Shown: positions 33,535-39,366 of the stretch, piece after piece | Position numbering within the stretch: position 1 is the first letter of the stretch | Layout of the letters: every line of letters begins with the position of its first letter | NCBI GenBank assembly: GCA_018812925.1 | Contig: JAHJCU010000001.1 | Coordinates: 1-39,366 of the forward strand | Direction of reading: 5' to 3' | DNA: 39,366 bases | DNA from: Candidatus Omnitrophota bacterium | Lineage (GTDB): Bacteria > CAIJMQ01 | Position numbers and translations under genes: made by a program | Notes under the pieces: model-generated | Databases searched by the model: none | The model's input: only the letters and a program-made list of their open reading frames with translations | What the model was told of the DNA's origin: nothing

Positions 33535-33624
33535 AAAAATCATATTAGTGCAACCCGTAGGATATCCGAAGAAGTAGCGGAATATTTTTCATTATTTCAG
33601 ATTTATCTAAAAAAGGAGGGAATT

Positions 33625-33963
33625 ATGCTTGAAAAAGGTGAAAAAATCCATGCCGTAGAACGACGCTATTTCCCAAATGATGTGAGGAGACATTTTTGTG
33701 GGGAAGTACTTGATAGTAGCGAACATCTTATCAGAGCAATTGGCTATGTTTGGGTCTTTAATACCGGAACAAACCAATTTGTTAAGAAACCCGAAAAAAG
33801 AGAACGGATATTGTGTTTAGGCGACCGTCTGACAGTTAATGTTATACCTAAAGGAACAGATATTAATAAAGTAACATATATGTATAACTCAAAAGACGGA
33901 CATCTTGTAACCGACGGACAAGATTTCCATCTAAGCATGACGGAATTTGGGATTGTCAGTTGA
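33625..33963 (+). CDS. Hypothetical protein (112 residues)
   Basis: AAAGGAGGG is correctly placed before ATG 33625. The protein begins MLEKGEKIHAVERRYFPNDV and continues RRHFCGEVLDSS; it is soluble and beta-rich with alternating hydrophobic and charged stretches (AIGYVWVFNTGTN, RLTVNVIPKGTDIN). No transmembrane segment or catalytic motif is evident. I do not recognise the family with certainty, though the N-terminal pattern resembles conserved short bacterial proteins of unknown function. It lies in an accessory stretch with other unknowns. Confidence 0.75.
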   Translation: MLEKGEKIHAVERRYFPNDVRRHFCGEVLDSSEHLIRAIGYVWVFNTGTNQFVKKPEKRERILCLGDRLTVNVIPKGTDINKVTYMYNSKDGHLVTDGQDFHLSMTEFGIVS

Positions 33964-34022
33964 ATATATTCTTAAATTGCTATTCTAATTATTATTAGAT
34001 ATATACATAAGGAGGTGTGAAA

Positions 34023-34226
34023 ATGGGATTGATAGATAATATGAACAAAAGAGTAAAAAAGCTGAATGTTTTTGATTTTAAGTTGGCACAATGGACTGCA
34101 ATGTTTTTTGCTTTAATCATCGTCAAGTTCTTCCCCCAAATAATGAAGATTAATATCTGGTGGTTTGTTGCATTAGGGATACTAAGCGCAATAAAACCCT
34201 TCTATGTGTTTTGGATTAAGAAATAA
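34023..34226 (+). CDS. Small two-helix membrane protein
   Basis: 67 residues from ATG 34023, chosen because AGGAGGTG (34010-34017) is best spaced for it rather than for the upstream GTG at 34017. A charged N-terminus (MGLIDNMNKRVKKLNVFDFK) precedes two hydrophobic helices, LAQWTAMFFALIIVKFF and IWWFVALGILSAIKPFYVFW, ending IKK. It probably has both termini inside. No function can be inferred. Confidence 0.7.
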   Translation: MGLIDNMNKRVKKLNVFDFKLAQWTAMFFALIIVKFFPQIMKINIWWFVALGILSAIKPFYVFWIKK

Positions 34227-34262
34227 TAGAATAACTTAACTTATTAGGAACAGGAATATCAA

Positions 34263-35042
34263 ATGGAATGGATAAAAAACATAGAGGCAAATAATTTTCT
34301 AGCTATTTATGATGTGCTTTTAGATATAAATGAAGAAGCGAGTATATCACCCAACCGCATTGATATTCCGATTATGCGCTCAGTTGTTCGTTTTGAACAA
34401 CTATTCCCAGCAGATGGGATAAATTTCAGAGATGAATATTGTAGTAAAAGATGGAAAGCACTTAATTTTCTTAAAGAAAAAAATCTAATAGCAGATTTCG
34501 AAGTTAATAAAGGAGCATCACACAGATGGTTGAGTAGAGTAAAAGTTCAAGTTAATGATCTCGATAAATTGCAAAAAGTGTTATCAGAAATGCATAAGGA
34601 GTATAATACAAGAACAAACCATATGGAAGATGAAGGCAGTATAAATAAAATTGAATATATAGATAAATCCAGATTAAAGGAATTAAAAAATATAAGAAAT
34701 AGTAATTTTGATTTATCAAGGTTAATTGAAGTAGTAGAAGAAATTGACAAAAATTATAACAATCAATGTTACCTATCAGTAATTCTTTTAACTAGAACAT
34801 TAATAGACCACGTACCACTAATCTTCAAGTTTAAAAATTTTTCAGAAGTAACAAACAATTATAAAGGCGCAAAGTCATTCAAGGAATCTATGGAGCATCT
34901 TGATAGATCTTCACGAAAAATAGCTGACACTTACCTGCATTGTCAAATTAGAAAACAAGAATCTTTACCTAATAAAACTCAAGTTAATTTTTCAAATGAT
35001 ATAGATGTTCTATTAGGAGAAATTGTTAGATTATTAAAATAA
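34263..35042 (+). CDS. Hypothetical protein (259 residues), AT-rich accessory gene
   Basis: Starts at ATG 34263 after a modest ACAGGAAT. The protein is charged, mostly helical and without signal peptide or transmembrane segment, hence cytoplasmic. The N-terminal half includes RWKALNFLKEKNLIADFEVN and HRWLSRVKVQVNDLDKL, possibly a winged-helix-like region; the C-terminal half has YLSVILLTRTLIDHVPLIFK and SSRKIADTYLHCQIRK, which looks like a conserved all-helical domain. The AT-rich codon choice differs from ribF next to it, and the stop is convergent with ribF 27 bp away. I do not recognise the family; such standalone AT-rich genes are often horizontally acquired. Confidence 0.75.
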   Translation: MEWIKNIEANNFLAIYDVLLDINEEASISPNRIDIPIMRSVVRFEQLFPADGINFRDEYCSKRWKALNFLKEKNLIADFEVNKGASHRWLSRVKVQVNDLDKLQKVLSEMHKEYNTRTNHMEDEGSINKIEYIDKSRLKELKNIRNSNFDLSRLIEVVEEIDKNYNNQCYLSVILLTRTLIDHVPLIFKFKNFSEVTNNYKGAKSFKESMEHLDRSSRKIADTYLHCQIRKQESLPNKTQVNFSNDIDVLLGEIVRLLK

Positions 35043-35069
35043 TTACGGAATAACTCAACCAAACCAAAA

Positions 35070-35981
35070 TTACTCGTTTTCCTCCAGCATCTCCCCCACC
35101 TTCTCCACATCCTCAGCAATCTGTTTTTGGGCTTCTTGGCGGGTTTTGAAAACTATTCTTGAGCGGAGTTTTTTAAAGAATATAATTTCAACTTGCTTAT
35201 GATAGATATTTTTCTTTAGTCCTATAATATGCGCTTCTATTAATCTTTTCGGTTCGGTTGTTACAAAGAATGCCGACTTGTAGTTCTTCTTACCAATTTT
35301 TGCCCATCCCGCATATATGCCTTCGGGAGGTAAAAAAACCTCGTCAAAATGTATGTTAGCTGTAGGAAACTTGATATCCTTACTTATGCCTTTGCCTTCA
35401 GTCACTTTCCCTAAAAGCGAATATTTTCTGCCTAAGAATTTTTCTATTCTTTCGAAATTGCCTTCGGTTATTAATCCTCTTATCTTTGTGCTTGATACGG
35501 TTTCGCTCCCTATCTTCATAAGGGAAACAGCGATAACGGAAAAGCCAAATTTCTTGCCTTCTTTCTTAAGTAGTTTAATATCTCCCCGCCTGCTTTTTCC
35601 GAAGCGGAAATCCTCGCCGATATAGAGTTTTTCCACCTTTAGTTTCTTAGCAAGAATCTTTTCTATAAAATCTTTGTCTTGCATTTCTACAATATGCTTA
35701 TTGAAATCCAGAACAAAAGCATAATCTACACCTAACCGCTCAAAATAATGTAGTTTCTGCTCAAGCGGCATAACAAGAAGTTTTCCGTGAGAATAACTTA
35801 ATAATTTTAAAGGATGAAATGAAAAGGTTATCACTGCAGAAGGATACCTTTCCGCTTTTGCTTTTTTGACAAGTGTTTTCAGGATTTTTTGATGTCCCAG
35901 ATGCACTCCGTCAAAGAAACCGATGGTTAAAAAGAGTGGTTTTCTTTTTGTGTATTCATCAAAGTTATTGAATAGTTTCAT
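35070..35981 (-). CDS. ribF: Bifunctional riboflavin kinase/FAD synthetase
   Basis: 303 residues from ATG 35981; the frame extends upstream but only this start gives the family N-terminus. Converts riboflavin to FMN and FMN to FAD in the cytosol. The FAD synthetase half shows TIGFFDGVHLGHQKIL with the HxGH motif, FSFHP, IGEDFRFGKSRRGD and VSSTKIRGLI. The riboflavin kinase half shows GKVTEGKGISKDIKFPTANI and PPEGIYAGWAKI; the usual 'NIG.RPTF' segment is replaced by SAFFVTTEPK, whereas the later acidic IEAHIIG is kept. The Shine-Dalgarno is weak. It is usually next to truB, as here, but a LolA-like gene lies between them. Confidence 0.94.
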   Translation of the reverse strand: MKLFNNFDEYTKRKPLFLTIGFFDGVHLGHQKILKTLVKKAKAERYPSAVITFSFHPLKLLSYSHGKLLVMPLEQKLHYFERLGVDYAFVLDFNKHIVEMQDKDFIEKILAKKLKVEKLYIGEDFRFGKSRRGDIKLLKKEGKKFGFSVIAVSLMKIGSETVSSTKIRGLITEGNFERIEKFLGRKYSLLGKVTEGKGISKDIKFPTANIHFDEVFLPPEGIYAGWAKIGKKNYKSAFFVTTEPKRLIEAHIIGLKKNIYHKQVEIIFFKKLRSRIVFKTRQEAQKQIAEDVEKVGEMLEENE

Positions 35982-36016
35982 AAGTACTTTCTTAATTGTT
36001 GGACTAAATTCTGTTG

Positions 36017-36022
36017 TATAAT
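36017..36022 (+). promoter_or_regulatory. Consensus -10 element for the LolA-like gene
   Basis: TATAAT about 40 bp before ATG 36061, in the divergent gap with ribF. The best -35 candidate (TTGTTG, 35996-36001) is only 15 bp away, so the promoter is not optimal. Confidence 0.5.
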
Positions 36023-36060
36023 ACACGATAAATGAATTCAAAACAAAAGGAGAAATGACA

Positions 36061-36825
36061 ATGATAAAAAACAGATTATGGATAGTAAGCAGTATATTTA
36101 TTATAGTCTTATTTATAAGCGCCAGTTTTGCTTGCGCCGACCAGAAAACCGAAGAGTTAATATCTAAAATTAAAGCCCAAGCAAAAACTATCAACAGTTA
36201 CTCATCCGACTTGACTATGAATATGCAGATTATGGGACAAAAGATAATTTATACTGGAAAACTTTCTTTCAAAAAACCGAACAAAAGCAGAATGGAAATG
36301 AGCGGAAAAATAGGGCCTGTGGATATAAAGCAAATTATTATATCCAACGGCAAGACAGCGTGGACTTATCAGCCAAATATGAAGATGGCGCAAAAAATTG
36401 ATTTGGAAAAACTTGTTGCCGAAACGGGCGATGAAACAAAACAAAGAAACGGAGACCCTTCAAATCCGTTTCAGAGCTTAAAACGCAACAGCATAACTTA
36501 TATCAGAACAGAAAAGATAGACGATAAAAATGTTTATTTATTTCAGGGCACTCCTGAAGTCTCCGGTATAGAGGATTTGGCTCTAGTTCCCGAAAAAGTA
36601 GAAATAGGTATTTATGCCGATAACGGAATGATTAGCAAAATGGTTATGCTTGATAAAGAAGACAAAGAAATGATATCTCAATATTATTCAAATATCCAAT
36701 TGAATGTAAAGATACCTGACAGTGAATTTGAGTTTACACCTCCGGAAGGAATTCAAGTTATGGATATGACCAACCCTACTATCAAATCAATGAAAGAAAC
36801 AGGAGAGGAAACTCCGGAGGAATAA
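36061..36825 (+). CDS. LolA-like periplasmic outer-membrane lipoprotein-sorting protein
   Basis: 254 residues from ATG 36061; AAGGAGA is 8 bp upstream, while the in-frame ATG 36055 is too close to it. The signal peptide is IKNRLWIVSSIFIIVLFISA ending SFACA. The mature part, beginning DQKTEELISKIKAQAKTINS, with YTGKLSFKKPNKSRMEMSG, IIISNGKTAWTYQPNMKMAQ and VPEKVEIGIYADNGMISKM, follows the LolA/LolB half-barrel pattern. It probably carries lipoproteins or lipid across the periplasm to the outer membrane. It is on the strand opposite to ribF and truB, and its end at 36825 is followed at once by half of a terminator-like stem. Confidence 0.82.
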   Translation: MIKNRLWIVSSIFIIVLFISASFACADQKTEELISKIKAQAKTINSYSSDLTMNMQIMGQKIIYTGKLSFKKPNKSRMEMSGKIGPVDIKQIIISNGKTAWTYQPNMKMAQKIDLEKLVAETGDETKQRNGDPSNPFQSLKRNSITYIRTEKIDDKNVYLFQGTPEVSGIEDLALVPEKVEIGIYADNGMISKMVMLDKEDKEMISQYYSNIQLNVKIPDSEFEFTPPEGIQVMDMTNPTIKSMKETGEETPEE

Positions 36826-36933
36826 AAACCCCCGCAAGAACGATGGACGATAGACGACCGTCCCGACTTAGTGTCGAGACTAAGACGATGGATTACTTCC
36901 TTCGTCCTCCTAGTCCCCCTGTTTTGTTTTCGC
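36826..36933 (+). other. Half terminator followed by degenerate repeat sequence
   Basis: AAAAACCCCCGCAAGA at about 36824-36839 is the same as the left arm of the terminator at 8165, but the matching right arm is missing. It is followed by CGATGGACGATAGACGACCG and a CTTAGT/ACTAAG inverted repeat, then TAGTCCCCCTGTTTTGTTTT, which is nearly complementary to GGGGAAGAAAACAAGGGGGA after the repeat core (36980-36999). The element seems to have replaced part of a terminator. Confidence 0.5.
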
Positions 36934-36986
36934 CCCGAGAAATTCGGAGGATTTCCGGGATTTTAGTCCTGGGTCCCCAGGGGAAG
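36934..36986 (+). repeat. Intergenic two-hairpin repeat, copy C (shortened)
   Basis: CCCGAGAAATTC...GATTTCCGGGA matches copies A and B over the first hairpin; the second hairpin is reduced to TCCTGGGTCCCCAGGGG. It is framed by an imperfect longer inverted repeat (about 36914-36933 with 36980-36999) that reaches the truB stop codon. It lies between the convergent LolA-like and truB genes. Confidence 0.65.
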
Positions 36987-36999
36987 AAAACAAGGGGGA

Positions 37000-37962
37000 T
37001 CATCCCTCGTCCCTCGGTTTAAATACTCGCATATGATTGAATACTATTCCGTTCTGCGCTAATTTTTCGATGTCTTCTTCATCTCTGATACACTTGGAAA
37101 CTGAGATAAGCTGACCATCTTCCGACAAAACTTTAACTATAAGACCTTTACTTAGTTTAAAATCTCTGTCTGAGATAGTTTTCTTGTATATCGGAGTTCC
37201 GCAAAAAGTGTCTTTTAGAAAATCATTTTTTATTTTAAGCTCAGGCAAGTCCGTTAAGCCTATTTTTATGTCAATCAAATAATCTTTAATATTTCCCTTC
37301 TTATCGGCTTCGCCGAAGGTAGGTTCCAATAACTCTTCAAGCGGTTTTGCGTTTTTTATGGAAAAATTACCGACTTTGGTTCTTCTTAAATCTGCCAACG
37401 TAGCACCGCAACCTAATTCTTCGCCTATATCACTGACTAGGCTTCTTATATATGTACCTTTTGAACATGCAACCGTAAATTTTATTTTAGTTTTGCTAAA
37501 AAAATTTATTTCCAGTGAATAGACGGTAATTTTCCGCTTCTTTCTTTCGATTTCTTCACCTTTATGGGCGAGCTTATAGAGCTTCTTACCGTTTTGTTTT
37601 ATAGCTGAATGCATCGGCGGTGTTTGCAAATATGTGCCTGTAAATTTTTTAAATGCAGTTCTTATTTGAGCTTGGCTCACTTCAAATTTTTTGTTTTCTT
37701 TTATTGTTTTCCCGGTTATATCACCCGTATCGGTAACGGTACCTAAAAGCAAAGTTGCTTCGTATTCTTTATCTTTATTCATCATAAATTGAACGATTTT
37801 TGTGGCTTCGTTAAGACAGACAAGTAAAAGCCCCGTAGCCATAGGGTCAAGTGTGCCCAGATGTCCAGCTTTCTTTATGTGGAAGTTACGGGTAACCTTT
37901 TCAACAACTTTATATGAAGTCAAACCTTTGGGTTTATCTATTAACAGAATTCCGTTAAGCAT
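37000..37962 (-). CDS. truB: tRNA pseudouridine(55) synthase
   Basis: 320 residues. Converts U55 of the T-loop of tRNAs to pseudouridine. N-terminal NGILLIDKPKGLTSYKVVEK and the catalytic motif GHLGTLDPMATGLLLV with Asp39 are diagnostic. Further family blocks are KEYEATLLLGTVTDTGDITG, QTPPMHSAIKQNGKKLYKLA and CSKGTYIRSLVSDIGEELGC. The C-terminal part (about 255-310) resembles a PUA-type domain. ATG 37962 has only a weak purine stretch upstream. The extreme C-terminus (RVFKPRDEG) and stop overlap the flank of the 36934 repeat, so its end may have been reshaped by that element. Confidence 0.96.
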   Translation of the reverse strand: MLNGILLIDKPKGLTSYKVVEKVTRNFHIKKAGHLGTLDPMATGLLLVCLNEATKIVQFMMNKDKEYEATLLLGTVTDTGDITGKTIKENKKFEVSQAQIRTAFKKFTGTYLQTPPMHSAIKQNGKKLYKLAHKGEEIERKKRKITVYSLEINFFSKTKIKFTVACSKGTYIRSLVSDIGEELGCGATLADLRRTKVGNFSIKNAKPLEELLEPTFGEADKKGNIKDYLIDIKIGLTDLPELKIKNDFLKDTFCGTPIYKKTISDRDFKLSKGLIVKVLSEDGQLISVSKCIRDEEDIEKLAQNGIVFNHMRVFKPRDEG

Positions 37963-38011
37963 GTTAATCTAATCTTATTAAAGATTGAAAATTACAAATT
38001 AAAGATTCTTA

Positions 38012-38090
38012 AGAATTTTTAATTTCCCCTCTGGAATCTTTTCAAGATTCCGAGGACTTAGTCCCGGAAATCTTCCAGATTTCTCGGGGG
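38012..38090 (-). repeat. Intergenic two-hairpin repeat, copy B
   Basis: Read on the minus strand it starts CCCGAGAAATCTGGAAGATT and continues TCCGGGACTAAGTCCTCGGA, ending in the GGAATCTT/AAGATTCC hairpin, AGAGGGG and an AATTAAAAATT tail. It agrees with copy A (10073-10147) at most positions, and the AT-rich region next to it (37981-38010) contains AATCTTTAATTTGTAATTTT on the minus strand, also similar to copy A's flank. It lies between truB and the FG-GAP gene. Confidence 0.75.
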
Positions 38091-38135
38091 AATCTTGAAT
38101 TTTAAATAATTATTCCCACAATCTCTTGTGCTCTT

Positions 38136-39366
38136 CTATTTTATATTTTTTCTACTCATCCAGATTAAAGGGTTCAATGCACCTCTTACTGCTTTCTTTA
38201 ATACTGGATGTTCTCTTATAAATAGAGCCACACGTGGAGAAACTTTATAGTAAGTCTTTACGAAACCTTCACCAACAGGATTAGTAAGCAGGTAGCTGTC
38301 TCTGAACCTGCTCAAAACTCTAACCTCAGAAGCCATCGGAGTCCCATAACAAGCTGTAGCTATGAAACAATGACCTCCTTCTGCACCTTCACTAACAGTT
38401 TCATCCAACCACTCTATAAAATTCTGCTCGGTCTGGTCACTATCAAGAGGCGTATAAGAATAAGAAGTTGGAAAGAATCGGTAATTCTTTAAGGAAGGAG
38501 TAACTTTATAGTTATAATACCCTTGTAATCTCTCGAAACTGTAATTTCCGTCTTCATCAGGATTTGTAGTGCCATTTGCCGCTCCACTTAAAGTCAATAC
38601 AACATCTGTAACATCTACAACACTTCCGCCATTAATAATAACTTGGCCAGAAATGTCATAGGTATTGTTTATTCCGGTTACTGTCAAGGTTACAGTATTA
38701 GATTCAGAAGATAGTCCGGTAGAATCTGTGGCTGTGAAGACCACTGTTTCTGTTCCCGCCCATCCAGCCGGCTGTGAAAAGGAGACATTATTGTCAGCAT
38801 CAATTGATACATCTATTATTGGATTATCGGCTGATGAAGCGGTGTAGGTTGCTGTCTGACTTCTGGCTGGTATTGTTGAGTTGTTGGGGTCAATGAAATA
38901 ATCATCTAAATCAAAGGCATTGGTTTTGGAACTTGCTTTGGACCAGGATTGAATGGGAATATTACCGGTTGAAGAATAGATGTAGGCGGAGCCGGCATTA
39001 GTACGACCGCCAGGGTCAGCATAACGAGCCCCCACCAAGACATTGTCTTTTCCGTCTCCGTCTATGTCTGAAATGGAGGAAACAGACCAGCCGAAATAAT
39101 CACCTGCCGCTCCGCCGTCGTATTGTTTAAGAAGAGTACCAGCTGTGCCGGAAGAGTAGATATATGCGGAGCCGGCATCAGTAAGACCGCCAGAGTTAGC
39201 AGAAGGAACGCCAACCAAGACATCGTCTTTTCCGTCTCCGTCTATGTCTGAGATGGAGGAAACAGAATAGCCGAAATTATCATTAGCCGCTCCGCCGTCG
39301 TATTGTTTAAAAAGAGTACCAGCTGTGCCGGAAGAGTAGATATATGCGGAGCCGGCATTAGTACGA
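38136..39366 (-). CDS. Secreted FG-GAP repeat protein with CFI-box C-terminus (5' end outside window)
   Basis: The frame is open from the window edge to TAG 38136-38138 (about 409 residues). An internal TTG at 39218 is not the start, because the same repeat continues upstream without a stop. Repeats carry FGWSVSSISDIDGDGKDNVL and ARYADPGGRTNAGSAYIYSS, i.e. integrin-alpha-type FG-GAP blades with a DxDGDG calcium loop. Then come a cadherin/Ig-like segment (VDVSI-like IDVSIDADNNVSFSQPAGWA), a prealbumin-like domain (GYYNYKVTPSLKNYRFFPTS) and a CFI-box tail (GGHCFIATACYGTPMASEVR; VLSRFRDSYLLTNPVGEGF). It is probably a surface or secreted protein. The CFI-box is a recurring C-terminal domain, thought to act in sorting. 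Confidence 0.85.
   Translation of the reverse strand, partial: RTNAGSAYIYSSGTAGTLFKQYDGGAANDNFGYSVSSISDIDGDGKDDVLVGVPSANSGGLTDAGSAYIYSSGTAGTLLKQYDGGAAGDYFGWSVSSISDIDGDGKDNVLVGARYADPGGRTNAGSAYIYSSTGNIPIQSWSKASSKTNAFDLDDYFIDPNNSTIPARSQTATYTASSADNPIIDVSIDADNNVSFSQPAGWAGTETVVFTATDSTGLSSESNTVTLTVTGINNTYDISGQVIINGGSVVDVTDVVLTLSGAANGTTNPDEDGNYSFERLQGYYNYKVTPSLKNYRFFPTSYSYTPLDSDQTEQNFIEWLDETVSEGAEGGHCFIATACYGTPMASEVRVLSRFRDSYLLTNPVGEGFVKTYYKVSPRVALFIREHPVLKKAVRGALNPLIWMSRKNIK
38946..39366 (-). repeat. 180-bp tandem repeats encoding FG-GAP blades
   Basis: Near-identical DNA recurs every 180 bp (60 codons): the block at 39311-39366 matches 39131-39186, and 39219-39300 matches 39039-39120 with a few differences; the block at about 38970-39006 belongs to a third, more divergent unit. 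The series runs off the window end. Low divergence between units implies recent duplication or gene conversion. Confidence 0.9.

Overview
The window looks like a chromosomal piece from an uncultured, anaerobic, Gram-negative (LPS-bearing) bacterium, most likely in or near the PVC assemblage (an Omnitrophota- or Lentisphaerota-like lineage). The reasons are: an ADP-heptose/heptosyltransferase pair and a LolA-like protein (outer membrane with LPS); rubrerythrin and pyruvate phosphate dikinase (anaerobic lifestyle); a dimeric-type glycyl-tRNA synthetase; a prepilin-like protein with the H-X9-DG signature that is abundant in PVC bacteria; and a CFI-box C-terminal domain. No rRNA or tRNA gene was recognised, so the lineage is an inference.

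Layout. 1-408: degraded remnants of a ribose/xylose-type ABC transporter (ATPase piece joined to a shortened permease piece). 555-8149 (+): housekeeping run rfaE2, GT9 heptosyltransferase, glyS, trpB2, ppdK and a small membrane-anchored protein, closed by a strong bidirectional terminator. 8228-11799 (-): rubrerythrin, double zinc-ribbon protein, LemA, M48 protease with C-terminal zinc ribbons, DUF4870 membrane protein. 11981-30761: a large carbohydrate locus made of two divergent transcription units. 31020-31893: leader ORF and prepilin-like protein. 32121-33194 (-): GT4 glycosyltransferase. 33242-35042: AT-rich accessory stretch of unknown small genes, one interrupted by an in-frame TGA. 35070-37962: ribF, LolA-like protein, truB. 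38136 to the window end: 3' part of a secreted FG-GAP repeat protein with a CFI-box tail.

The centre of interest is 11981-30761. On the + strand a LacI-type regulator, a secreted GH144-like endo-beta-1,2-glucanase, a cytoplasmic GH94 enzyme of 1,2-beta-oligoglucan phosphorylase size and a GPH-family sugar symporter form an operon. On the - strand there are two very large paralogous exported proteins (carbohydrate-binding, discoidin and alpha/alpha-barrel domains), a cytoplasmic GH35 enzyme with an atypical nucleophile motif, and a second exported glucoamylase-like protein with a C-terminal beta-sandwich. The natural reading is a beta-1,2-glucan (sophoran or cyclic/periplasmic glucan) utilisation locus: exported enzymes cut the polymer, the symporter imports oligosaccharides, and the phosphorylase and GH35 enzyme process them inside, releasing glucose 1-phosphate. 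The two large paralogs could not be placed in a glycoside hydrolase family I recognise. The divergent intergenic region holds a 106-bp tandem duplication that copies a complete consensus promoter and a palindrome just downstream of it.

A second theme is a family of intergenic two-hairpin repeats (near 10073, 36934 and 38012). Everything is read by eye: family names come from motifs, and all substrate statements are inference.
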